Shown here: in pieces, positions 51,008 to 60,611 of the stretch
Layout: the number at the start of each line of letters is the position of its first letter
Numbering within the stretch: position 1 is the stretch's first letter
Source: Edaphobacter lichenicola
GTDB lineage: Bacteria > Acidobacteriota > Terriglobia > Terriglobales > Acidobacteriaceae
Reading direction: 5' to 3'
Assembly: GCF_014201315.1 (NCBI RefSeq)
Contig: NZ_JACHDY010000002.1
Span: forward strand, 62,001 to 126,000
DNA: 64,000 bases
Position numbers and translations under genes: made by a program
Notes under the pieces: model-generated
What the model saw: only the letters and a program-made list of their open reading frames with translations
Told to the model about the DNA's origin: nothing
Database searches by the model: none

Positions 51008-53115
51008 CCCGCGATCACGATCTCCGAAAACTCTGCGATCCCGGAGAAATCCCCGAGCACCTTCTCGAGCAGCGCCAACCTGTTCGCCCGCACTGCCTCC
51101 TCGGGCGCCATCACCATCACCGCCTCGAAGAACGCATCCACCTGCGGCCGCAGCGTAGCAATCTCCTCCAACGCCGCCTTGTAGCTCTTCTCCCCCCGCA
51201 GCCCCTTCACCTTCTCCGCCAACTCCGCCGACTTCTCCGCCAGCGCCTTCTCCGTAGGCTCCTTCAGCAGCGAAGCATTCACACCGCCCGCCGCCGAAAT
51301 CCCCTTCTCTCTGGCCTGCGTAAGAATATTCTTCATCCGCTTGAACGCCGAAGACACCGCTGCAAAATCATCCGACCCACGAACCGCCGTCACAGCCTCC
51401 GCCCGAGCCGAAGCATCGCGAACATCATCTGCCCCCACCGCCAACACAGCCTTCACCACGTCATAGGCCTGTCCCTTCGCCTCACGCAGATAGAACTCCA
51501 GCCGCTCCGCGAAAAAGACCTCGATCTTTCGCACGAGCTCTTCGTTTCCACCCACAGCGGCCCGCGAAATCTCACCCAACCCAAGTTCAACCGAACTCTC
51601 CCCCAGAATCTTGACAATCCCATTCGCCGCCCGTCGCAGCGCAAACGGATCCTTCGATCCCGTCGGTTCAAGCCCCAACCCAAACATGCCGGCAATCGTG
51701 TCTGCTTTATCCGCAATGGCCAGCAACTGTCCCTCTGCCGTTCGCGGAATCCTATCTTCCATCGACACGGGCCTGTACTGGTCATAGATCGCGTCACAAG
51801 CCGCCGGACTGATCCCCTGCGCACGCGCATAAAGACCACCAACCTCACCCTGCAGCTCTGTAAACTCCTTGACCAGCTCAGTCGTAAGATCCGTCTTTGC
51901 CAAAGAAGCCGCATCCAAAAGCGCGTTCAAATCCACCGCAACCCCACGGCCTTCAACCTTGCTGGCCAGCCTCTTGCAAAGCTCGCGCACCCGCTCCGCC
52001 TTCGCCGCATAGCTCCCCAGATCCTTCTGAAACGTCACATTCTCCAGCAGCTTCACCCGCTCCCTCAACGGCACCCGCTGGTCGAACTCCCAGAAGAACC
52101 GAGCATCATTGAACCGCGCTCGCAGCACCCGTTCATTGCCGTGCCGAATCACCGCGACCCCAGCCTCATCGGCCTCCGTATTCAGCACCGCCACAAAGTG
52201 CGGAGCAAGCTTCCCGTCCCCCGTCTTTGGAGATCCAGTCTCCACCGCAAAGTAGTTCTGGTGATCCCGCATCACCGTCACCAGCACCTCCTCCGGCAGC
52301 GCCAGATACTCCTTCTCAAACCCACCCAGCAGCGCCGAAGGCCACTCCGTCAGTTGCGTCAGCTTATCCACCAGCTCATGGTCCTCACGCCACCGCAGCC
52401 CAGGCACCGTCCGCGTTACATGATCCAGAGCCTTCCGAATCCTCTGCCGCCGCGCCTCCACATCCGCAACCACAAAGCCGCCCAGCAAAGCATCCTCGTA
52501 CTTCCCCGGAGCCTTCAACCCAATCGCCGCATCCCCAAACAACACCCGGTGCCCATACGTAACACTGCCTGCTACATATCCACCAAACTCCACCGGCACC
52601 GTCTTCTCGCCCAGCATCGCCACCATCCACCGCACCGGTCTCACAAACCGCTCCGGCCGCCCTGCACGCCAGTACATATTCTTCGCCCAATAGATCCCCG
52701 CCAGCTCCTTCGGCATCTCGGCCGCGATCACCTCTGCCGCACCCCGCCCCGCCTTCACCGAAGTCGCCGCAAGATACTCCCCCTTAGCGTTCGTAATCGT
52801 CTTCAGCGCAGCAACCTCCACCCCCGCCTTCTTCGCAAATGCCACCGCCGCCGGAGTCGCCACCCCGTCCTTATAAGCCACCTTCACCGAAGGCCCCACC
52901 AGCTCCTCAGCCACATCCTCCTGCTGCTCCGCAACGTCTTCCACCCAAACCGCCAGCCGTCTCGGCGTAGCAAAGCTCTTAGCTACCGCACCCAGCCGCA
53001 CCAGCCGCTCGCGCTCCAGCATCTTCACCACGCGCTGCTCCAGCTCCGCCTGCGCTCCCGCAATCATCCGTGCCGGAACTTCCTCCAACCCAATCTCAAA
53101 CAAAAAATCAGCCAT
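51004..53115 (-). CDS. glyS: Glycyl-tRNA synthetase beta subunit
   Basis: Large subunit (about 703 residues) of the bacterial alpha2beta2 enzyme. It begins MADFLFEIGLEEVPARMI, has the HD-type region (GNERVLRARFNDARFFWEFD, GSYAAKAERV), the catalytic-support stretch DKADTIAGMFGLGLEPTGSKDPFALRR, and a C-terminal helical anticodon-binding domain. ATG 53115 with GAGAGGGT upstream is preferred to a TTG-like extension to 53130. It follows glyQ by 41 bp. Confidence 0.95.
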   Translation of the reverse strand: MADFLFEIGLEEVPARMIAGAQAELEQRVVKMLERERLVRLGAVAKSFATPRRLAVWVEDVAEQQEDVAEELVGPSVKVAYKDGVATPAAVAFAKKAGVEVAALKTITNAKGEYLAATSVKAGRGAAEVIAAEMPKELAGIYWAKNMYWRAGRPERFVRPVRWMVAMLGEKTVPVEFGGYVAGSVTYGHRVLFGDAAIGLKAPGKYEDALLGGFVVADVEARRQRIRKALDHVTRTVPGLRWREDHELVDKLTQLTEWPSALLGGFEKEYLALPEEVLVTVMRDHQNYFAVETGSPKTGDGKLAPHFVAVLNTEADEAGVAVIRHGNERVLRARFNDARFFWEFDQRVPLRERVKLLENVTFQKDLGSYAAKAERVRELCKRLASKVEGRGVAVDLNALLDAASLAKTDLTTELVKEFTELQGEVGGLYARAQGISPAACDAIYDQYRPVSMEDRIPRTAEGQLLAIADKADTIAGMFGLGLEPTGSKDPFALRRAANGIVKILGESSVELGLGEISRAAVGGNEELVRKIEVFFAERLEFYLREAKGQAYDVVKAVLAVGADDVRDASARAEAVTAVRGSDDFAAVSSAFKRMKNILTQAREKGISAAGGVNASLLKEPTEKALAEKSAELAEKVKGLRGEKSYKAALEEIATLRPQVDAFFEAVMVMAPEEAVRANRLALLEKVLGDFSGIAEFSEIVIAG

Positions 53116-53156
53116 TACCCTCTCACTCAAATCTGATTCGCCTGAACGCGGACCTG

Positions 53157-54128
53157 CTAACTTGCTAACTCGCTGACTCGTTCACCCTGCGCCGCATAAG
53201 CCTTCGCCACTCCCACCACCAGCGTCCGAATCCGCGCCATCACGCCAACGCGCTCGGTCACCGAGATCGCCCCGCGAGCATCCAGCAGATTGAAAAGATG
53301 CGAGCACTTCAACGCCAGCTCATAGGCCCCCATCACCGGAAACCGCTTCAGTGTTAGCTCATCCATCTTCGCGAAGTCCTTGAAGTCGTCACGAAATCCA
53401 GCCTTCTCCAAAAGAGCCTTGCACTCACTCTCATACAGATTCAAATGCTCCCAAAGCTTCCCCACATCCGCATAGTCGAAGCTGTAAGCCGAAAATTGCT
53501 CCTCCTCAGCCAACCGCATCTCCCCATACGTCACTTCGCGCCCCGTATCCGGCTCCACCGCCCACACAATGTCGTAGATCGAATCCACATCCTGCAAAAA
53601 TCCCGCGATCCGCTCCAGCCCATACGTAATCTCTCCGCAGATCGGATCCAGATCCATCCCGCCGCACTGCTGAAAGTAGGTGAACTGCGTAATCTCCAGC
53701 CCATCCAGCATCACCTGCCAGCCCACGCCCCACGCGCCGCCCACCGGCCACTCCCAGTTGTCCTCTTCGAACTTGATGTCATGTTCCTTCAGATCGATCC
53801 CGATCGCCACCAGCGACTCGAGGTACATCTCCTGAATCCTTACCGGTGGCGGCTTCAAAATCACCTGCAGCTGCGTATGCCGAAACAGCCGATTCGGATT
53901 CTCCCCATAGCGCCCGTCGGCCGGCCTCCGCGAAGGTTGCGCATAAGCGATCCGCACCGGCTTCGGCCCCAGCACCCGCAAAAACGTATCCGGAGACATC
54001 GTCCCCGCGCCAACCTCCACATCGTAAGGCTGCTGCAGCACGCAACCCCGATCCGCCCAAAAACGCTGCAGCGTAAACAACAGCTCCTGAAACGTCAGCG
54101 CGCGCTTCTTTCCAACTCTCTCAGTCAT
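53157..54128 (-). CDS. glyQ: Glycyl-tRNA synthetase alpha subunit
   Basis: Catalytic alpha subunit, 323 residues. [41 protein letters not shown] and YVQPSRRP-like [19 protein letters not shown] are diagnostic, along with [20 protein letters not shown] and [16 protein letters not shown] 54128 gives the usual N-terminus; the open frame continues upstream to 54401 without family similarity. Divergent from the DUF6600 gene. Confidence 0.95.
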   Translation of the reverse strand: MTERVGKKRALTFQELLFTLQRFWADRGCVLQQPYDVEVGAGTMSPDTFLRVLGPKPVRIAYAQPSRRPADGRYGENPNRLFRHTQLQVILKPPPVRIQEMYLESLVAIGIDLKEHDIKFEEDNWEWPVGGAWGVGWQVMLDGLEITQFTYFQQCGGMDLDPICGEITYGLERIAGFLQDVDSIYDIVWAVEPDTGREVTYGEMRLAEEEQFSAYSFDYADVGKLWEHLNLYESECKALLEKAGFRDDFKDFAKMDELTLKRFPVMGAYELALKCSHLFNLLDARGAISVTERVGVMARIRTLVVGVAKAYAAQGERVSELAS

Positions 54129-54372
54129 GCATCTCTCTTCACAAAACGGTAATCCCTCGATTCTAAATGCAATCGCCCAATTCCCCACCGCACCATTCGT
54201 GACGCACACATCTTCTCCCAGCAGAAACACAAGGAACTTCCAGCCTCTTCCCTCCTGCATCAACTTTCCCTCTATGTATGATGGCCGAGTGTATTTACAA
54301 CCCAATTCCAACCATCGGCGACACCATCTGCAAAAAGCCGGGTTGATACAACCTGAGTATCGAGGAACAAAT

Positions 54373-56577
54373 ATGAACACCTCGCACGCGCATACCACCA
54401 TCCGGGGCTTTTATAAAAAGAGCATCCTTGCCACATTTGTCCTAACCCTCCTCACCACCCTCTCCCTCCACGCCCAGAGCTACCCGCAGGACGCAGACCC
54501 ACCCGAGCGCGTCGCCCGTCTCAGCATCCTTCAAGGCAATGTCTCCCTCCAGCCCGCCGGCGTCGATCAGTTCAGTCAGGCCGAGCCCAACTATCCCCTC
54601 ACCAACGGCGACCGCGTCTACGTCGACAACTCCAGCTTCGCCGAGCTCCAAAGCGACGCCCTCGCCATCCGCATGGGCCTCGGTGCCGACCTCTCCCTCA
54701 CCAGCATGACCGACCAGGTCGCCCAACTCGGCCTCGCCCAGGGCTCCATCCATATCCGCAGCTGGAACCTCCAGAATGGCGCCTCCATCGAAATCGACAC
54801 CCCCAACGGCACCATCACCATCCTCCAGCCCGGCGACGTCCGCATCGACAGCTACCCCCAGGACGACACCACCGTCGTCACCGTCAACTCCGGCGAGGCC
54901 GAAGCCACCGGCCCCAATCTCTCCCAGGCCATCAACCCCGGCCAGGCACTCCGCCTCACCGGCTCCAACCCCATCTACGTCGAATACGTAGAGCTCGCAC
55001 CCGGCGACAACCTCGATCGCTTCGATCAGGATCGCGACCGCCGCCAGATGGCCGGACGCGCCGCTTCGCAGCAGTACGTCAACCCCGACATGATCGGATA
55101 CAGCGACCTCCAGGAGTACGGCGAGTGGTCGTCCCAATCCGACTACGGTCAGGTCTGGTATCCCCGCAACGTCGACCGCGACTGGACCCCCTACCACAAC
55201 GGCCACTGGGCCTGGATCGCCCCCTGGGGCTGGACCTGGGTCGAAGCCGAGCCCTGGGGATTCGCTCCCTTCCACTACGGCCGCTGGGCCAGCTTCAACG
55301 GACGCTGGGGATGGATCCCCGGACCCACCATCGTCCGCCCCGTCTACTCTCCCGCTCTGGTAGCCTTCGTCGGAGGCCCTAGCTTCTCCATCAGCGCCGG
55401 CTTTGGAGCAGGCAACGGAGCTGGCCTTACCGCATGGTTCCCCCTCGGCCCGCGCGAGACCTACGTTCCCTGGTATCACGCCAGCTCCGGCTACGTGAAC
55501 CGCGTCAACGTAACCAACATCTACAACCGCAACGTCACCGAGGTCCGCAACGTCTACAACAACCGGACCACCAACATCTACGTCAACAACACCACCGTCA
55601 ACAACATCACCTACGTCAACCGCACCGTCGCCACCACCGTCGTTCCCCAGCGCTCCTTCGCTGCCGGACGCCCCGTAGCCTCAGCAGCCGTTCACGTCGA
55701 CCAGAAGCAGCTCGCCCAGGCTCAGGTCATGCCTCATCCCATGATCACGCCCACTCGTGCGATCGTAGCCCCGGCACCCGCCCGAGCTGTCCCCGTCAAC
55801 ATCGCACGCCCCGTCCTCCAAACCCGCGTCGGCCTCGCGCAAGCAGTACCCGGAGCGCAGGCCCACCCCGTCCCCGTCCACACACTCACCCCGCAACAGC
55901 AGCAGGCAGTCAAAGTCCAGCCTCTGCCCAACGGCCAGCGACCAATCCAACAGCCTGCACCCGCGCCCGTCCAACGACAGCCAATCCAGCAGACCGCAAC
56001 CCAACCCGTTTCACGGCAGGCACCCGTAGAACGAGCCACCCCCACTCCAAACCCGCCCGCGCACCCCGTTCCAACGCAACAGGCACAACCAACAACCCAG
56101 TTCAATCAGCCAAGACCACAACCAACAGCTCCTATCAACCAGCAGAGGCCGCAACAGGAAGCACCCATCAACCAGCAGAGGCCTCAACCAGCAGCTCCCG
56201 TCAACCAGCAAAGGCCTCAACCGGAAGCGCCCATCAACCAACAGAGGCCGCAGCAGTCAGCACCCATCAACCAGCAGAGGCCTGAACCTCCCGTACAAGC
56301 ATCACAACCCAAGCCACAGCCGCGTCCCGTGGATCAACCTCGTCCCCTCATCAACCGAAGCGAGCCCCCACCCGCCCAACCTACCTTCGTCCAGCAGCGG
56401 CAAGCCATCCAGAAGACCGATCCCGGTCGTCCTCTTGGCCCGCAGCAGGTCGAAAACCTCCGCAACGGACGCCCAGCCGGCCCACATGAGCAGCCCGAGC
56501 CAATCGCCCATCCAGCCGCCCGCGCCCCTCAACCCCCTCAACCCAAAAACGAGTCAAAGCAGTCGCCTCCCAAATAG
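54373..56577 (+). CDS. Secreted FecR/DUF6600 protein with Gln/Pro repeat tail
   Basis: 734 residues. Signal peptide to about residue 35 (TLSLHAQ), then a FecR-like domain ([16 protein letters not shown]...[18 protein letters not shown]...[11 protein letters not shown]), followed by a DUF6600 region of Trp/Tyr-rich repeats ([53 protein letters not shown]). The C-terminal 200 residues are low-complexity Pro/Gln/Ala, with five 11-residue [11 protein letters not shown] repeats at about 586-640. Probably a cell-envelope protein, function unknown. ATG 54373 has GAGG upstream. A strong terminator follows. Confidence 0.82.
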   Translation: MNTSHAHTTIRGFYKKSILATFVLTLLTTLSLHAQSYPQDADPPERVARLSILQGNVSLQPAGVDQFSQAEPNYPLTNGDRVYVDNSSFAELQSDALAIRMGLGADLSLTSMTDQVAQLGLAQGSIHIRSWNLQNGASIEIDTPNGTITILQPGDVRIDSYPQDDTTVVTVNSGEAEATGPNLSQAINPGQALRLTGSNPIYVEYVELAPGDNLDRFDQDRDRRQMAGRAASQQYVNPDMIGYSDLQEYGEWSSQSDYGQVWYPRNVDRDWTPYHNGHWAWIAPWGWTWVEAEPWGFAPFHYGRWASFNGRWGWIPGPTIVRPVYSPALVAFVGGPSFSISAGFGAGNGAGLTAWFPLGPRETYVPWYHASSGYVNRVNVTNIYNRNVTEVRNVYNNRTTNIYVNNTTVNNITYVNRTVATTVVPQRSFAAGRPVASAAVHVDQKQLAQAQVMPHPMITPTRAIVAPAPARAVPVNIARPVLQTRVGLAQAVPGAQAHPVPVHTLTPQQQQAVKVQPLPNGQRPIQQPAPAPVQRQPIQQTATQPVSRQAPVERATPTPNPPAHPVPTQQAQPTTQFNQPRPQPTAPINQQRPQQEAPINQQRPQPAAPVNQQRPQPEAPINQQRPQQSAPINQQRPEPPVQASQPKPQPRPVDQPRPLINRSEPPPAQPTFVQQRQAIQKTDPGRPLGPQQVENLRNGRPAGPHEQPEPIAHPAARAPQPPQPKNESKQSPPK
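56128..56292 (+). repeat. 33-bp coding minisatellite, five units
   Basis: Units start at 56128, 56161, 56194, 56227 and 56260, each encoding AP(I/V)NQQRP plus three variable residues. The period is a multiple of three, so unit gain or loss keeps the frame. Confidence 0.92.
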
Positions 56578-56598
56578 CCGCTGCCGCCACTCAACCCC

Positions 56599-56635
56599 AA
56601 TCCCGCATCCCCAAAAAGGAGTGCGGGATTTTTTC
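56599..56635 (+). terminator. Intrinsic terminator of the DUF6600 gene
   Basis: Nine-base stem AATCCCGCA / TGCGGGATT with a 14-base loop and a TTTTTT run, 22 bp after the stop. Confidence 0.9.
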
Positions 56636-56671
56636 GCGTCTCTTTCTAAAAGGAACATCGCAATCACGCCC

Positions 56672-57832
56672 CTACTGCGGCGGCGTCAAAATGGGATGCC
56701 TCCCCTCCTCCGGAGCCGAGGTACTATCCGGGTGTATTGTGGTCGGATCGGCCAGCACCTTCGCATCCTGAAGCGGAACCGAAATCCCCGTCGAGCGAAT
56801 AAACGCCTTGCTCTTATCAATGGTCACCACAAGCTCGTGCTGTCCTTTGGTCGAGTTGTACGGCCGTGGAAACTCCACAATATAGCGCCCGCGAACGAGT
56901 GCCACAAACCCCTTCAGCCTTGCCCCCACGTCACTTCGATTCGCCGAAAACACCAACCCTCCGCTCAGCTCGCAGATCGAACGAAAGGGATCCAGCACGT
57001 TGCTCACCCCTGGTGCGCCCACCGCAAGCCACGGCACATACGTCATGCCAAAGATCGCAACCGCGCTGGCCTGCGCAAAAACCCTCACCTCGTTCCATCT
57101 GTACTTACTGCCCCTATCCTTTCCATCAGTCACCGCAAGAATCACCCGCCGGCCAGGGAGCCCGGAAAGTTGATTGGTAACGAAAGCCAGCGCGTCCCAA
57201 AGCTTCACCTCCGGTTCGCACCTCGAATCGCCCTTCGCACGCCTCCGGTCAACCCAAGACTGCAATTCCTCATGGACCAGCTTCCTCAAATGCGCCGCAT
57301 CCGCCGGCACGTCATTCGCATAGCGAGTAAGCTCGCAATCCAGCCCGTAGACCGAGACATGATCCTGCCCGCGCAGAGACAACGGCACAAGCTCCGCAAT
57401 CGCGTCCTCCAGCTTCGACGACAGCTCCACCTCCTGCCCGCTCATGTCCAGCAGGATCGCAAGCGAGATCGGATCATCGCCCTCCAGGCGAACATGCGAG
57501 GCGCGAAACGGCGGCCCTCCATCAAAGCTCACATTGAACCTGTTCGGCGCGATCGGAGCAATCTTCTTCCGATCCTCCCCCAGCACCAGCACCGGAATCT
57601 GGATCGTGTTCGCATAAACATGCAACGTCGGAACATCCGCATCCTGCGCCCTCGCCGGCAGGCCACCTACCCACCCCTCCGCACACAAGGCCCAGACAAA
57701 AACCCAGACACAAACCCAGCCACGCTCCCAGACACAGCCCTCTGCAAACCCGCCCACCCTACCCCAACCAGACGCGAACCCGCTCATCCTCGCCATCGCA
57801 GCAGTATGCCAGAACTTGGTTGGCAGCCGCAT
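56672..57832 (-). CDS. Secreted VWFA-domain protein (acidobacterial type)
   Basis: 386 residues. After an unusually Trp/Gly/Val-rich leader (about residues 13-62, ending LPARAQ) the sequence IQIPVLVLGEDRKKIAPIAPNRFNVSFDGG leads to a von Willebrand A fold: SLAILLDMSGQEVE (MIDAS-like, DxSxQ rather than DxSxS), VILAVTDGKDRGS, and the closing FPRPYNSTKGQHELVVTI. This matches the VWFA-related family expanded in Acidobacteria, role unknown. Its ATG directly follows the HxlR gene stop (TAGATG), so the two are probably one transcript. Confidence 0.82.
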   Translation of the reverse strand: MRLPTKFWHTAAMARMSGFASGWGRVGGFAEGCVWERGWVCVWVFVWALCAEGWVGGLPARAQDADVPTLHVYANTIQIPVLVLGEDRKKIAPIAPNRFNVSFDGGPPFRASHVRLEGDDPISLAILLDMSGQEVELSSKLEDAIAELVPLSLRGQDHVSVYGLDCELTRYANDVPADAAHLRKLVHEELQSWVDRRRAKGDSRCEPEVKLWDALAFVTNQLSGLPGRRVILAVTDGKDRGSKYRWNEVRVFAQASAVAIFGMTYVPWLAVGAPGVSNVLDPFRSICELSGGLVFSANRSDVGARLKGFVALVRGRYIVEFPRPYNSTKGQHELVVTIDKSKAFIRSTGISVPLQDAKVLADPTTIHPDSTSAPEEGRHPILTPPQ

Positions 57833-58309
57833 CTAGACAGAGTCCCGTCGTCCGGCGGCATCCCTCTCAAACAAGGCCCGCGCCCGCTCGATCTCCTTCC
57901 CATGCTTCACCGCCCAGATCCACACCCCACAAAACGCCTCGCCCAGACTCGACCCAAGCGCCGTCAACTCATACTCCACCCGCGGCGGAATCACCGGATG
58001 CACCGTCCGCGTCACCAGCCCGTCCCGCTCCATCTGCCGCACCGTCTTGGTCAGCATCTTCTGGCTCACGCCCCCCACCAGCTTCCCCAGCCGCGTAAAC
58101 CGCACAACCCCATGCTCCTCCAGCACCTCCAACACCAGCATGGTCCACTTATCTGCCACCCGCGCGATAATCTCCCGCACCAGCGCCTCCACCTTCGGAT
58201 CGTTCTCCACCGCATACTTCGGCCTCCCCTTCGCGGCTGCTTTCTTCGCGACCACCTTCTTCGCCACTTTCTTATCGACACCCCGAGCCAAACCAATCGT
58301 TTTTCCCAT
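57833..58309 (-). CDS. HxlR-family regulator with lysine-rich N-terminal tail
   Basis: 158 residues. Residues 40-140 form the HxlR winged helix (VADKWTMLVLEVLEEHGVVRFTRLGKLVGGVSQKMLTKTVRQMERDGLVTR). The first 35 residues are a basic tail with KKVAKKVVAKKAAAKGRPK, like histone H1 or AlgP C-termini, not usual in HxlR proteins; it may add non-specific DNA binding. The gene is divergent from an SDR, a common arrangement in which the regulator controls the oxidoreductase. The 99-bp gap between them has TCAGGT twice, 22 bp apart. Confidence 0.85.
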   Translation of the reverse strand: MGKTIGLARGVDKKVAKKVVAKKAAAKGRPKYAVENDPKVEALVREIIARVADKWTMLVLEVLEEHGVVRFTRLGKLVGGVSQKMLTKTVRQMERDGLVTRTVHPVIPPRVEYELTALGSSLGEAFCGVWIWAVKHGKEIERARALFERDAAGRRDSV

Positions 58310-58408
58310 AGATCCTTCACTCTCTCTCAGGTAAGTATAGATTTTTCAGGTGCCTACTTCCCAATCGATACAAACGATCCTACTATCAACTCAGGAGAAA
58401 TCACCACC

Positions 58409-59185
58409 ATGAATACCACTGGAAACACCATCCTCATCACCGGCGGCGGCTCCGGCATCGGACGCGGCCTCGCAGAGGCCTTCCACAAACTCGGCAACCA
58501 CGTCATCATCGCCGGCCGCCGCAAGCAAGCCCTCGACGACACCGTCGCCGCCAACCCCGGCATGTCCTCCGCCATCCTCGACATCGAAAACGCCGCCAGC
58601 ATCCGCGCCTTCGCCGCCAAACTTCTCGCCGACTTCCCCGCCCTCAACGCCGTCATCCACAACGCCGGCATCATGCGTCCCGAAAAACTCCTCACTCAAC
58701 CAGAAGCCCTAACCGACGCCGAAGCCATCATCACCACCAACCTCCTCGGCCCCATCCGTCTCACCGCGGCTCTGCTCCCTCACCTTGAAAAGCAGCCCCA
58801 CGCCACCATCCTCACCGTCTCCTCCGGCCTCGCCTTCATCCCCATGGCGATGACGCCCACCTACAACGCCACCAAGGCTGCCATCCACTCCTACACCCAG
58901 GCCCTGCGCTATCAGCTCCAGTCCACCAACATTCAAGTCATCGAGCTAGTCCCACCCTACGTCCAGACCGAACTCATGGGCAGCCAGCAAGCCTCCGACC
59001 CACGCGCCATGCCCCTCGCCGACTACCTCAACGAGACCATCGCCATCCTCAAATCCCAACCCGAAGTCACCGAGGTCCTCGTCGAACGCGTCAAACCTCT
59101 CCGCTTCTCCGAACTAAACGGCCCCGAAAAATACACCGCCTTCTTCAAACAGTTCAACGACGCCATGGCCGCCAACCCTCACTAG
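58409..59185 (+). CDS. Short-chain dehydrogenase/reductase
   Basis: 258 residues. Rossmann motif TGGGSGIGRG (11-20) for NAD(P), the NAG motif in IHNAGIM, the catalytic Ser of TVSSGLAF, and Y-x3-K in YNATKAA. It resembles the DltE-like/YdfG subgroup; the substrate is unknown. ATG 58409 has AGGAG ten bases upstream. It is divergent from the HxlR gene that probably controls it. A hairpin-T5 module of repeat copy F starts directly after its stop. Confidence 0.88.
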   Translation: MNTTGNTILITGGGSGIGRGLAEAFHKLGNHVIIAGRRKQALDDTVAANPGMSSAILDIENAASIRAFAAKLLADFPALNAVIHNAGIMRPEKLLTQPEALTDAEAIITTNLLGPIRLTAALLPHLEKQPHATILTVSSGLAFIPMAMTPTYNATKAAIHSYTQALRYQLQSTNIQVIELVPPYVQTELMGSQQASDPRAMPLADYLNETIAILKSQPEVTEVLVERVKPLRFSELNGPEKYTAFFKQFNDAMAANPH

Positions 59186-59333
59186 TGGGCGTTCGCACGC
59201 CTTTTTAGAGCTTCGCGTGGTCCTCCCGTTGGTCGGAATCAATCTTCCCTCGCGACCAACGGGAGCGCAAACCGAAGGTGTATACAAGTCACGAAGTGAC
59301 CGCCCCACGCGCAGTGGGCCCGTCCGGCAGGAC
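59186..59333. repeat. Nested inverted-repeat element, copy F (left arm missing)
   Basis: 148 bp: starts at the GGCGTTCGCACGCC-TTTTT module, then the central hairpin (CTCCCGTTGGTCG / CGACCAACGGGAG), GTATACAAGTCACGAAGTGACC and the full right arm ending GTCCGGCAGGAC. The left outer arm is gone; the SDR stop codon takes its place. The right end is eight bases from the stop of the convergent permease gene. Confidence 0.88.
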
Positions 59334-59341
59334 AATGTCTT

Positions 59342-60415
59342 TTAGAGAATCGGGAACCGCATCACAACAAACCCAACAACACATCCCAGCAAAGCCACCG
59401 CTCCACCAAGCCGCAGGGTCGTCCGCCAGTCCAGCTGCTTCCCCAGCGCACTCAACGAATAAACACTCACCGGCCCCAGAGTGCACAGCAACACCGCAAC
59501 ATAAGGCGTCGGCGCGCCCGCGCGATACAGCACATACGCCAACGCCACATCGAGCGCCATTGGAACCGGCAGCAACGTACCCAGAATCGCCACCAGCACA
59601 ACCCCACCGACCGAGACCGGCACATGCGTCCCATACGCCGGAATCAGCTCAGCCGCCAACGCTCCAAACACTGCAGCCAGAAGCATCCACGGCAAGGTCA
59701 GCACGGTCAGTCGCAGCAAATTCCGCAAGTACGTTCGGCAAAGCGCCACCAACCGAGGACCCAGTCCCTCCCCCTCCATCGCAACACCAATACTCCTCAC
59801 CACCACATCGTTCTCCCAAACCAGCAGCGGCAGACCAATCAGCAATAACGCCGGCACCACCACTCGCATCGCAGCCAGCGGCAGCGGAAACAAGACAAAC
59901 GCCATCGCCACCACAACAGGATTGAAGCTCGGCGAACTGATCATCGCAGCCACCGTCAGCCGCGTGCTCGCCCCACTCGCCAGGAGACTTTGACCCACCG
60001 GAGTAGCGCAGTTCGCACACACTCCCATCGGCGCGCCAGCCACCGCACCACACAGCACATTTCCCGCAGCCGAATTGAACCGCTTCGGCATTCCAACTCC
60101 CGCCAGCAGAGTCATCATCGCAGCGCCGAATGGCAGCGCAAAGTACATCCCAAACCGATTCGTATACAGCCAGTTCAAACTCGTCCGCATCACCCTGGTC
60201 GGCGCCGGCATCGTCGGCGTCACCTTCAACAACGCATCGAACGATATCGGGCCCGCCACCTTGACCGCCGCACCGGCATGCAGCTTCTTCAACAACGCAG
60301 GATAACGCTGCTGACTCCAGAAGGTCACCAGCACGCCAACAGCAATCAGCGCAGCCAGCGATATCTCAAGCGAACGTCGAGACGAAGTCGAAACCGTAAA
60401 CCCAGTTGTGCTCAT
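59342..60415 (-). CDS. ArsP/DUF318-type permease
   Basis: A polytopic membrane protein of about 357 residues. The conserved GAPMGVCANCATPVGQSLLASGAS segment (with the C-x2-C pair) and a later ISSPSFNPVVVAM are typical of the PF03773 permease family, some members of which export organoarsenicals. No arsenic gene is nearby, so the substrate is open. I use ATG 60415 (MSTTGF); the frame extends to 60457. Convergent with the SDR gene. Confidence 0.75.
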   Translation of the reverse strand: MSTTGFTVSTSSRRSLEISLAALIAVGVLVTFWSQQRYPALLKKLHAGAAVKVAGPISFDALLKVTPTMPAPTRVMRTSLNWLYTNRFGMYFALPFGAAMMTLLAGVGMPKRFNSAAGNVLCGAVAGAPMGVCANCATPVGQSLLASGASTRLTVAAMISSPSFNPVVVAMAFVLFPLPLAAMRVVVPALLLIGLPLLVWENDVVVRSIGVAMEGEGLGPRLVALCRTYLRNLLRLTVLTLPWMLLAAVFGALAAELIPAYGTHVPVSVGGVVLVAILGTLLPVPMALDVALAYVLYRAGAPTPYVAVLLCTLGPVSVYSLSALGKQLDWRTTLRLGGAVALLGCVVGFVVMRFPIL

Positions 60416-60500
60416 AAGAAGGCCAAAGTCTACCCGACGCTGCCCACCTTTGAACATCCACCATAAGGTTGACTAGTTCGGACTCACCTCACCTGCCTCT

Positions 60501-60600
60501 GCCCAAATCTCGACCTCTGAGAGGCACGCATCCGCCACGCGCCGGGTGCCGGGTGCCCCATATCTCGATTCTGAGATGTGGCCATTCGCGCCACGCGCGA
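60501..60600. repeat. Two diverged copies of a 45-bp hairpin-forming repeat
   Basis: Copy 1 (60501-60543) and copy 2 (60554-60600) share the order ATCTCGA-x-TCTGAGA ... CGCCACGCGC. Each can form a small stem-loop (ATCTC/GAGAT in copy 2, with flanking pairs). They fill the gap between the permease start and the recO stop. Confidence 0.65.
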
Positions 60601-60611
60601 ACCGCTCTCCC

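Noticed and set aside
56128-56292. Regularly spaced 33-bp repeats suggesting a CRISPR array
   Set aside because: Repeats are contiguous with no spacers, keep one reading frame and lie inside a protein gene.
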